A stretch of DNA of 32,678 bases. Source: Halothiobacillus sp. Its GTDB lineage: Bacteria > Pseudomonadota > Gammaproteobacteria > Halothiobacillales > Halothiobacillaceae. Both the position numbers and the translations under genes were made by a program. The notes below the pieces were generated by a model. It was not told where the DNA came from and ran no database searches. It saw only the letters and a program-made list of their open reading frames with translations. The stretch covers positions 1 to 32,678 of the forward strand of contig JAABTF010000003.1 in assembly GCA_011389965.1 (NCBI GenBank), written 5' to 3'. Shown here in pieces: positions 25,997-32,678 of the stretch. The number at the start of each line of letters is the position of its first letter. The first letter of the stretch is position 1.

Positions 25997-26008
25997 CACA
26001 GGAGGATT

Positions 26009-26369
<361 letters not shown>

Positions 26370-26382
26370 AAAGTCATTGTTG

Positions 26383-26410
26383 GATATAGGGACCAGAGCC
26401 CCGTTTTCAA
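26383..26410 (-). promoter_or_regulatory. Putative ssrA promoter
   Basis: Read on the minus strand: TTGAAA, 16 bases, then TATATC, ending 13 bases before the mature tmRNA 5' end. A short 5' leader removed by RNase P would fit the distance. Confidence 0.55.
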
Positions 26411-26513
26411 GCCCTGCCGTATTTGCGGAAGCGGCCTTTTCGTCCAACTGATGAATCAGACGCCCGCCCTGTGGAAAAGTTCCCGGGTCAGATGCCGATA
26501 CCATCGAGACGCG

Positions 26514-26779
26514 TCAGTCTAGGCCATTGCCCGGGCGATACCAAGCGGCATCCGGCGATCCGTTATCCAGCACCCCGCCGGGAGCGGCGTTTCCCCGGAA
26601 CGCGGCCACTGCCTCGGCCTCAACCTCGTCGACCTGCGCGCCGTAGCGGGCGAGAAGTGCACTGGTGCGATCTTCTCCACGCCCGCCTCGCGGGCAAGCA
26701 GACCGACCTGCCGGGCAGGGAGGTGGCCGCGAGCCGTGGCACGTTTGAAGGCGACCAAATCAAAGGAGAGACGATCATC
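26514..26779 (-). pseudogene. Frameshifted C-terminal fragment of an RNase Z-like metallo-beta-lactamase protein
   Basis: On the minus strand one frame encodes RGHLPARQVGLLAREAGVEK then HFSP, which matches the C-terminal region of RNase Z/ElaC-type proteins (gHlTa-qA, lAreAgV, HFSPRY). After HFSP the frame breaks; adding one base in the G-run near 26645-26650 continues as RYGAQVDEVEAEAVAAF, exactly the expected family sequence, to a stop at 26514. The N-terminal two thirds, including the HxHxDH metal motif, are not found upstream. It is therefore a truncated and frameshifted remnant between ssrA and tRNA-Thr. A sequencing error could explain the frameshift but not the missing N-terminus. Confidence 0.65.
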
Positions 26780-26941
26780 GGCCGCACCGAAATCGGAACG
26801 GCACGAAGCTATCGCGAGACCATGACCGAAAGAAACACCCGACCGAATGGGGGGGCATCATCGAAACGCGCCTGGCTCGTTAATCGAAACCGGGCCCGAG
26901 AGGCGATTTGCGGACCGGGACGACCCGGTATCGGGAAGTAG

Positions 26942-27017
26942 TGGTGCCGGAGAGAGGAGTCGAACCCCCGACCTTGGCATTACGAATGCCCTGCTCTACC
27001 AACTGAGCTACTCCGGC
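26942..27017 (-). tRNA. tRNA-Thr (anticodon CGU)
   Basis: 76 bases with encoded CCA. The acceptor stem GCCGGAG pairs with CUCCGGC; D-arm GCUCAGUUGGUAGAGC and T-loop UUCGACU are standard. The anticodon loop UUCGUAA gives CGU, reading the threonine codon ACG. No tuf, tRNA-Tyr or tRNA-Gly neighbours are present. Confidence 0.96.
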
Positions 27018-27054
27018 TTGGGGAGGCGCATTCTTGTCATTATTCCGCGACTTG

Positions 27055-28005
27055 TCAATCGCTTGCGCCAGCGGCCGCGCGCATGCTCCCGGCCAGTTTC
27101 CGGCTGGCCGTACCGATGCGGCCCTCGATCGATGGACGGCGCTTTGACCACTGCGCCCATAGGGTATTGAATCGCTCGTCCTGCCAGCCGGACAAGGCAA
27201 GAGTGCCGTCGCGCACACCGGCAAACGCGCGGGTGGCCGCCCGGCTTTGCTTGCCCGGTCGCTGTAGTACCGGGGGCAGATCCTCGGCAATCAGCCAGCC
27301 GGCGTAGGTGGGGATTCGGCTGCGAAAGACCATCAGGTCGTGGAGGTCGCCCAAATGATCCTGGGCGGCCTTGAGGTCCTTGATCATGGGTGCGGCTTCG
27401 GAAAACGGCTCGCTCATGGGTTCGACCAGATAACGCAGGTGCTTGATCTGTATGCGCGCGGTGTGGGCCCCCTCCACCCCGCGAGACAGCTCCTCGCCCA
27501 TGGCGGCCATCATCCGCTCCAACTGTTCACTGAACCATTCGGCGAACGGGGCTGTGTGCTTTCGCGGGCGGGGCTTCAAGCCGGGCTTGACGTCGAAGAC
27601 GAGCCGTTCCGCGTCGGCCGGCTGGCGAACAGCGGTCAGGGCCATGAGCCGTTCGGCCACAGGACCGGCGGTGGCATCCTGAGCGGCCAAGCCAAGAAGG
27701 TCGAGCATGACTTCCCGGTCACGGGCGGGACTGCTGGCATGAGCGAGCGCCTTGAGACGTCGCCGGGTGGCCTTGCGGGTTTCGATCACCTCACGCGAGA
27801 GCGTCAGCCAGACACGCAGACGCCGCAGTTCGACACGCAGGTCATGCAAGGCGTCGGGATCATCCTCCGCGGCCTTGCGATAATGCTCCCATGCCTTGCG
27901 GAACACGGCCTGCTGCGCGGCAACCAAGGTAGCAACCACCTCGCCGGACGGACGGGCGGGAAAATCGGCATCCAGTTGCCGTGCGTGTCGCTTTGCCTGC
28001 CCCAT
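27055..28005 (-). CDS. CHAD domain protein
   Basis: 316 residues. It matches the CHAD (conserved histidine alpha-helical) domain: HDLRVELRRLRVWL near residue 54 and ARIQIKHLRYLVE in the second half supply the histidines and basic residues on the helical bundle. CHAD domains bind polyphosphate and locate to polyphosphate granules; many accompany CYTH triphosphatase domains or ppk genes, neither of which is seen here. An N-terminal basic stretch (AKRHARQ) precedes the domain. The ATG has GGAGGGG a few bases upstream. It is divergent from pldA. The role in this organism is inferred as polyphosphate-associated only. Confidence 0.88.
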   Translation of the reverse strand: MGQAKRHARQLDADFPARPSGEVVATLVAAQQAVFRKAWEHYRKAAEDDPDALHDLRVELRRLRVWLTLSREVIETRKATRRRLKALAHASSPARDREVMLDLLGLAAQDATAGPVAERLMALTAVRQPADAERLVFDVKPGLKPRPRKHTAPFAEWFSEQLERMMAAMGEELSRGVEGAHTARIQIKHLRYLVEPMSEPFSEAAPMIKDLKAAQDHLGDLHDLMVFRSRIPTYAGWLIAEDLPPVLQRPGKQSRAATRAFAGVRDGTLALSGWQDERFNTLWAQWSKRRPSIEGRIGTASRKLAGSMRAAAGASD

Positions 28006-28083
28006 GAAGCCCCTCCGCTATCCGTAACATGAACTAACGTCTATCATGGATCACCGCGCCCTATCCATCAAAGACTTGTCGCC

Positions 28084-29169
28084 ATGTACTCTGTCCGCCA
28101 CGCCCTTGCACACGGCCTGCTCGGCACAACGCTTTGCCTGTTACCGGCCATCGCTGCCGCCGGCTCCGACTGGCGGGCATGCGTTGACATTGAGGCCGAC
28201 CGGGAACGGTTAGCCTGCTTCGACCGACTGGCTGCGCAGAAGCCGGCGGTGAGGGAGCGACCGCACCAGGCCGCATCGAAAAGCCCGGAGCGAGAATCGG
28301 CTGGCCGCGAGGACGACGATGCAGCGGAGAATACGTTGCCGCTGATCAGCACGGTGGACAAAAAGGCGCCCGTGGCCCTGGAGCAGCGACTGCGCTCGGA
28401 AGAATCAGGTGAGCACAATCCCTTCGTGATGCGGGGTTACAACCCCAACTACATGATGCCCGCGACCTACACCCCCACCGATCTGGGTCGGCCGGTGTAC
28501 GACTTCGACCCACAGCATGCCGAAACCAAGTTCCAGATTTCGTTCCAGTTCAACTGGCTCGACGAGCCGCTGGGAGACGGCACGGCCCTCTACTTCGGCT
28601 ACACCCAGTTGTCGCTCTGGCAGACCTACAACACCGAGCTGCTCGGCGGCGAGGAAGATGCCTCCTCACCATTCCGCGAGACCAACTACGAGCCGGAAAT
28701 CGGCCTGAGCATCGACACCGACTACCGTCTGGCCGGGCTGTCGTTCAAACGGGCGCGCCTGTCGCTGATCCACACCTCCAACGGCCAGGGCGGCGACCGA
28801 TCGCGCAGTTGGAACCGGCTGGCCGCCGGAGTGGCCTTTGGCCGAGGCAACTTCGCCGGCCGCCTGCGCGGCTGGTATCGGCTGCCCGAGGGCACCGAAG
28901 ACGACAATCCCGACATGACCGATTACATGGGTTACGGCGATCTGGTGCTGGCTTACAAGTGGAACAGGCAGACCTTCTCCGCCACGCTGCGCAACAACCT
29001 GCAGATCGACAGCAACCGTGGCGCGATTCAACTGGATTACACCTTCCCCCTCAACAAGCGAGTCAAGGGCTACGTGCAATACTTCAATGGCTACGGCGAG
29101 AGCCTGATCGACTACAATCGCTCAGTCAGCCGCATCGGCATGGGTATCAGATCGGAAGACTGGCTCTGA
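28084..29169 (+). CDS. pldA: Outer-membrane phospholipase A (OMPLA)
   Basis: 361 residues with a signal peptide (residues 1-26). A short region WRACVDIEADRERLACFDRLA follows, then a charged linker, then the 12-strand beta-barrel of OMPLA. The catalytic motif HTSNGQGG-DRSRSWNR gives H230, S232 and N244, with the same spacing as E. coli H142, S144 and N156. The enzyme hydrolyses phospholipids mislocated in the outer leaflet and is activated by dimerisation with calcium. The barrel ends at the C-terminal WL. It heads a tight cluster, with ubiJ starting 26 bases downstream. E. coli pldA is not linked to ubi genes. Confidence 0.94.
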   Translation: MYSVRHALAHGLLGTTLCLLPAIAAAGSDWRACVDIEADRERLACFDRLAAQKPAVRERPHQAASKSPERESAGREDDDAAENTLPLISTVDKKAPVALEQRLRSEESGEHNPFVMRGYNPNYMMPATYTPTDLGRPVYDFDPQHAETKFQISFQFNWLDEPLGDGTALYFGYTQLSLWQTYNTELLGGEEDASSPFRETNYEPEIGLSIDTDYRLAGLSFKRARLSLIHTSNGQGGDRSRSWNRLAAGVAFGRGNFAGRLRGWYRLPEGTEDDNPDMTDYMGYGDLVLAYKWNRQTFSATLRNNLQIDSNRGAIQLDYTFPLNKRVKGYVQYFNGYGESLIDYNRSVSRIGMGIRSEDWL

Positions 29170-29195
29170 TTCATCCCACCACCGTGCCGCCGTTC

Positions 29196-29834
29196 ATGCT
29201 CTCTACCGCCCTGCGATTCACCGCCGAGACCACCGTCAACCGATTGATCCGCCGTGATCCCGTCGCCCACGCCCGCTTGGCCCGGCAGGCCGGCGTGGTG
29301 ATCGCCGTTCTGGTCGAGCACCCCGCCATGGCATTCACCTTCACGCCAACCACCGATGGCCTGATGTGGCGTGCGGGCACCGACCTGCCCCCGGACACCA
29401 CCATCCATACCAGTGGCCCGGCGCTGCTTGCCGCCCTGCAACGCGACTACGACATGGACTCGCTGTTCGCCGGCGACATCACCATCGAGGGCGACGAGCA
29501 GGCTGCGACAAGCTTTTTGCGGACCCTGCGCGAGCTGGACATCGACTGGGGCGACTGGCTGGCGGAAAAGCTGGGCGTCTCGCTGGCCGGCCTGGTCGAA
29601 CAGGAGGCCCGCAAGGCGCGCCGCCATGCCGCGGAGTGGCGCGAAACCCGCCGGATAGAGCAACATGACTATTTGGTCAACGAGGCCCGGATGATCGCCG
29701 ACGAATTCGATCTCCCGACCTTTCTCGACGGGGTGGACGGGACACGATCGGCAGTGGATCGGCTCGAACGACGTATCGCCCGGCTGGAACAGGCAGCCGC
29801 CCAACCCTCTTCAGCGGCGCACCCGGAGGCCTGA
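29196..29834 (+). CDS. ubiJ: Ubiquinone biosynthesis accessory factor UbiJ
   Basis: 212 residues. An SCP2-like lipid-binding domain occupies the first 110 residues (FTFTPTTDGLMWRAG, then LFAGDITIEGDEQAATSFLRTL), followed by a charged helical tail that is likely coiled coil (AVDRLERRIARLEQAA). UbiJ binds ubiquinone intermediates and organises the soluble Ubi hydroxylase-methyltransferase complex with UbiK. The ATG at 29196 is preferred; an in-frame GTG lies four codons earlier. The stop overlaps the ubiB ATG by one base, the canonical ubiJ-ubiB order. The usual upstream partner ubiE is replaced here by pldA. Confidence 0.92.
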   Translation: MLSTALRFTAETTVNRLIRRDPVAHARLARQAGVVIAVLVEHPAMAFTFTPTTDGLMWRAGTDLPPDTTIHTSGPALLAALQRDYDMDSLFAGDITIEGDEQAATSFLRTLRELDIDWGDWLAEKLGVSLAGLVEQEARKARRHAAEWRETRRIEQHDYLVNEARMIADEFDLPTFLDGVDGTRSAVDRLERRIARLEQAAAQPSSAAHPEA

Positions 29835-31495
29835 TGCGACCCAGACTGCTCTGGCGACTGGTGGTGATCCAGTTTGTCCTGCTACGCCACGGGCTCGACG
29901 AGATCGTGCTGGCACTCAAGATCTTCCGCCCGATCCGCTTTCTCAAGTTTCTCTCGCCCTGGTACTGGTTATCCGATAACCGCCACCGCAGCCGGGGCGA
30001 ACGGCTGGTCGCCGCGCTCGAGGACCTGGGACCGATCTTCGTCAAGTTCGGCCAGATGCTGTCTACCCGGCGCGACCTCTTGCCCCCGGATCTTGCCGAG
30101 GCATTGTCTGCACTGCAGGATCGGGTCCGCCCGTTCCCGGCCGCGGTCGCCCGCCAACGCATCGAGACGGCTCTCGGCGCCTCGGTCACCGAGCATTTCG
30201 CCCGTTTCGAGGCCGAGCCGCTAGCCTCCGCCTCGATCGCCCAAGTGCACGGCGCGACACTCGACAACGGCCAAGAGGTGGTCGTCAAAATCACCCGACC
30301 GGGCATCCACCGGCGCATCCGCAGTGATCTCGAAATCCTTTACACCGTGGCGCGACTGGCCGAACGCTATTGGTCGGAAGGCCCACGCCTGCACCCGGTG
30401 GAAGTGGTCACCGAGTTCGACAAGACCCTGATGAACGAGCTCGACCTGCAGCGCGAGGCGGCCAACGCCGCCGAACTCAAGCGTCAGTTCGATGGGTCGC
30501 CGATGCTTTACGTCCCCGAGGTCTACTGGGACTGGTGCCGCACCGACGTGCTGGTCCAGGAGCGCATCTACGGCATGCCGATCGCGCGCATGGACCTATT
30601 GCGTGAGGCGAACGTCAACATGAAGCGGCTGGCCGAGCGCGGCGTGGAGGTATTCTTCACCCAGGTGTTCAAGCACAACTTCTTCCACGCCGACATGCAC
30701 CCGGGCAACATCTTCGTCGACGCCACCAACCCGGATCAGCCACGCTACATGGCGGTGGATTTCGGCATCGTCGGGGCGCTGATGCCCGAGGATCAGCGCT
30801 ACCTGGCCGAGAACTTCCACGCCTTTTTCAACCGCGACTACCGGCGGGTGGCCGAGTTGCACGTCGAATCCGGGTGGGTCCCGCGGACCACGCGCATCGA
30901 GGAGTTCGAGGCGGCCATCCGCACGGTCTGCGAGCCCATCTTCCAGAAACCGCTGCGCGAGATCTCGTTCGGCCACTTCCTGCTGCGATTGTTTCAGGTG
31001 GCGCGCCAGTTCGACATGGAGGTCCAGCCGCAACTGGTATTGCTGCAAAAGACATTGCTGGCGATCGAGGGATTGGGCCGGGAGCTCTATCCCGATCTCG
31101 ATCTCTGGCAGACCGCCAAGCCGTTCATCGAGCGCTGGATGCGCGAACGCATCGGCCCCAAGGCCTTCCTCGATCGCTTCAAGGACGAACTGCCCTACCT
31201 CAATCAGCACCTGTCCGAACTGCCCCGGCTGTCGATCCAGGCCATGCAACAGGTCCACCTGCAATCCGAGTTGCTCGACGGCCAGCGTCGCGAGCTCAAG
31301 GCCATGCGCGAAGACGCCCGGCGCGACCGGTCTCGCAACCGCCTCACCCTGCTGGGCGCACTGATGCTGGGCGTGTTTCTCGCCACCCAGGGCCGCGCAC
31401 TTGAGCAGGCCGGCATCGAGGGCCTCTCCTGGCTGGGATGGTCCGAACTGGTGGCTGCGGCCGCCCTGCTCTATGCAGGCTTGCGACGGGGCTGA
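29834..31495 (+). CDS. ubiB: Atypical kinase/ATPase UbiB
   Basis: 553 residues, close to the 546 of E. coli UbiB. It contains the hallmark KFGQ (71-74) in VKFGQMLSTRRDLLP, an alanine-rich nucleotide loop (LASASIAQVH), the catalytic block FHADMHPGNIF (about 285) and DFG (about 309). Two C-terminal membrane helices (TLLGALMLGVFLATQG and ELVAAAALLYAGL) anchor it. UbiB family proteins are ATPases that help extract or process membrane ubiquinone precursors. It is translationally coupled to ubiJ by a one-base overlap. Confidence 0.97.
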   Translation: MRPRLLWRLVVIQFVLLRHGLDEIVLALKIFRPIRFLKFLSPWYWLSDNRHRSRGERLVAALEDLGPIFVKFGQMLSTRRDLLPPDLAEALSALQDRVRPFPAAVARQRIETALGASVTEHFARFEAEPLASASIAQVHGATLDNGQEVVVKITRPGIHRRIRSDLEILYTVARLAERYWSEGPRLHPVEVVTEFDKTLMNELDLQREAANAAELKRQFDGSPMLYVPEVYWDWCRTDVLVQERIYGMPIARMDLLREANVNMKRLAERGVEVFFTQVFKHNFFHADMHPGNIFVDATNPDQPRYMAVDFGIVGALMPEDQRYLAENFHAFFNRDYRRVAELHVESGWVPRTTRIEEFEAAIRTVCEPIFQKPLREISFGHFLLRLFQVARQFDMEVQPQLVLLQKTLLAIEGLGRELYPDLDLWQTAKPFIERWMRERIGPKAFLDRFKDELPYLNQHLSELPRLSIQAMQQVHLQSELLDGQRRELKAMREDARRDRSRNRLTLLGALMLGVFLATQGRALEQAGIEGLSWLGWSELVAAAALLYAGLRRG

Positions 31496-31583
31496 CCAAG
31501 GGCAGCCGCCCCAGACATATCAGCCACACCCCCTCTGTCTCTGCCTTCCTACAGATCTTCGAACGCCCGACTTACCCATCTAC

Positions 31584-31621
31584 CAAAACAAAAAGCCCCG
31601 CGGCCTCTCGGCGCGGGGCTT
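31584..31621 (-). terminator. acs: Rho-independent terminator of acetyl-CoA synthetase gene
   Basis: Perfect 9-base arms AGCCCCGCG and CGCGGGGCT around a nine-base loop; on the minus strand the stem is followed by TTTTTGTTTTGG. It sits about 28 bases after the acs stop. The hairpin may also slow transcripts coming from ubiB, but the plus side lacks a T-run. Confidence 0.88.
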
Positions 31622-31648
31622 CGCTCATGGCAGTGGGCCCGTTCGGAC

Positions 31649-32678
31649 TCAGTCTTTGCCCATCAGCTGATCAAGAATCGCCGGGTTCTCCAAGGTGGAG
31701 GTGTCGCCTTCCGGCAGTTCACCCTTGGCGATGCCGCGCAGCAAGCGACGCATGATCTTGCCCGAACGGGTCTTGGGCAGGTTGTCGCCAAAGCGGACAG
31801 TCTCCGGCTTAGCGATCGGCCCGATCTGCTCGGTGACCCAGTCGCGCAGGGTCTTGACCATGACCTCGGCGGCGTCGCCTTTCGGCCGGTCGCCCTTGAC
31901 CACGACGAAGGCGACGATGGTCTCGCCCTTCACGTCGTGCGGACGCCCCACCACGGCGGCCTCGGCCACTTCCGGATGCGCCACCAGCGCCGACTCGACT
32001 TCCATCGTGCCCAGACGGTGCCCGGAGACGTTGATGACATCATCGATGCGACCCATGATCCAGATGTAGCCGTTCTCGTCCTGGCGTGCCGAATCGCCGG
32101 CCAGGTAGTAGCCCGGCAGGTTGTCCGGGAAGTAGGTGCGCTGGAAGCGCTCGTCGTCGCCCCAGATGGTGCGCAACATCGACGGCCAGGGTCGCTTGAT
32201 CACCAGGTTGCCGCCATGGTCGACGTCCACCGGCTTGCCTTCGTCGTCGACCACGTCGGCCATGATGCCCGGCAGCGGCAGGGTGCAGGACCCCGGCACC
32301 AAGTCGATCGCGCCCGGAACCGGGGCGATCATGTGGGCGCCGGTCTCGGTCTGCCACCAGGTGTCGGTGATCGGGCAACGACCGCCGCCAATGACCTGGT
32401 AATACCACATCCAGGCCTCGGGGTTGATCGGCTCACCTACCGTGCCCAGCAAACGCAAGCTGGAGAGGTCGTACTTGTTCGGCACCTCGTCACCCAACTT
32501 CATCAGGGCGCGGATGGCAGTCGGCGCGGTGTAGAACACGCTGACCTGATGGCGCTCGACCATCTCCCAGAAACGCCCGCCGTCGGGGTAGGTCGGCACG
32601 CCCTCGAAGATCACCTGGGTCACGCCCAAGGCCAGCGGGCCATAGGTGACGTAGGTGTGGCCGGTGATCCAGCCGACG
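31649..32678 (-). CDS. acs: Acetyl-CoA synthetase (C-terminal part, truncated by window edge)
   Basis: 343 residues of an enzyme usually about 650 long; the N-terminal half lies beyond the window. It activates acetate with ATP and CoA through acetyl-AMP. Visible motifs: [14 protein letters not shown] at the edge, [15 protein letters not shown], the adenylation core [38 protein letters not shown], and [11 protein letters not shown], whose lysine is catalytic and the usual site of regulatory acetylation. The frame stays open to the window edge. A strong terminator follows the stop; the gene is convergent with ubiB. Confidence 0.96.
   Translation of the reverse strand, partial: VGWITGHTYVTYGPLALGVTQVIFEGVPTYPDGGRFWEMVERHQVSVFYTAPTAIRALMKLGDEVPNKYDLSSLRLLGTVGEPINPEAWMWYYQVIGGGRCPITDTWWQTETGAHMIAPVPGAIDLVPGSCTLPLPGIMADVVDDEGKPVDVDHGGNLVIKRPWPSMLRTIWGDDERFQRTYFPDNLPGYYLAGDSARQDENGYIWIMGRIDDVINVSGHRLGTMEVESALVAHPEVAEAAVVGRPHDVKGETIVAFVVVKGDRPKGDAAEVMVKTLRDWVTEQIGPIAKPETVRFGDNLPKTRSGKIMRRLLRGIAKGELPEGDTSTLENPAILDQLMGKD

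Noticed and set aside
25679-26008. Integrated element or attachment site at the ssrA 3' end
   Set aside because: No integrase, no second copy of the tmRNA 3' end, and only about 330 bases to the next gene.
26423-26941. Plus-strand open frame between ssrA and tRNA-Thr
   Set aside because: Composition is arginine/proline-rich without motifs. The opposite strand shows RNase Z-like sequence, so this is a shadow.

Overview
The window is GC-rich, densely coded chromosomal DNA that looks like a gammaproteobacterium. The signs are ubiquinone genes (ubiA, ubiJ, ubiB), an outer-membrane phospholipase A, a one-piece tmRNA with the tag ANDDNYALAA, UvrD, and many periplasmic or lipoprotein binding proteins. 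A halophilic or sulfur-oxidising relative of the Chromatiales is possible, but that is inference and the genus cannot be fixed from sequence alone. No phage, transposon, CRISPR array or plasmid function is visible; this is mostly core and lightly accessory genome.

Layout. Positions 1-1.1 kb hold a non-canonical ADP-ribosylglycohydrolase-fold protein. Positions 1.3-3.5 kb hold a cytochrome b561 / YceI pair with a divergent LysR regulator. Positions 3.6-8.4 kb hold a ferric-iron ABC importer (binding lipoprotein, fused permease, ATPase) behind a strong sigma-70 promoter with a Fur-like site, and an exported amidohydrolase is coupled to its 3' end. Positions 8.6-16.6 kb are a cyclic-di-GMP block: a 1417-residue PAS/GAF/GGDEF/EAL protein, a dCache-GGDEF cyclase, and a convergent dCache-PAS-GGDEF cyclase preceded by a small cysteine-bearing unknown protein. 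Positions 16.7-18.9 kb hold an exported DsrE-like protein, ubiA and a gamma-carbonic anhydrase. Positions 18.9-21.9 kb hold a divergent ZnuA/MntC-type binding protein back-to-back with a DtxR/MntR-type regulator, then an orphan TRAP binding lipoprotein. Positions 22.1-25.7 kb hold uvrD and a glutamate dehydrogenase. Positions 26.0-27.0 kb are an RNA island: ssrA with promoter and terminator, a frameshifted fragment resembling the C-terminus of RNase Z, and tRNA-Thr(CGU). Positions 27.1-31.5 kb hold a CHAD protein and the pldA-ubiJ-ubiB operon. The window ends inside acetyl-CoA synthetase on the minus strand.

How the genes work together. Metal acquisition recurs (Fe3+ importer, metal-type binding protein, MntR-like regulator). 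So do cyclic-di-GMP signalling with three membrane sensors and ubiquinone synthesis (ubiA; ubiJ-ubiB). I see no convincing wholly new system. The points most worth following are the binding protein that lacks every canonical metal ligand beside an MntR-like regulator, the cysteine-bearing small protein coupled to a cyclase, the exported amidohydrolase fused translationally to the iron importer, and the decaying RNase Z-like fragment beside ssrA.
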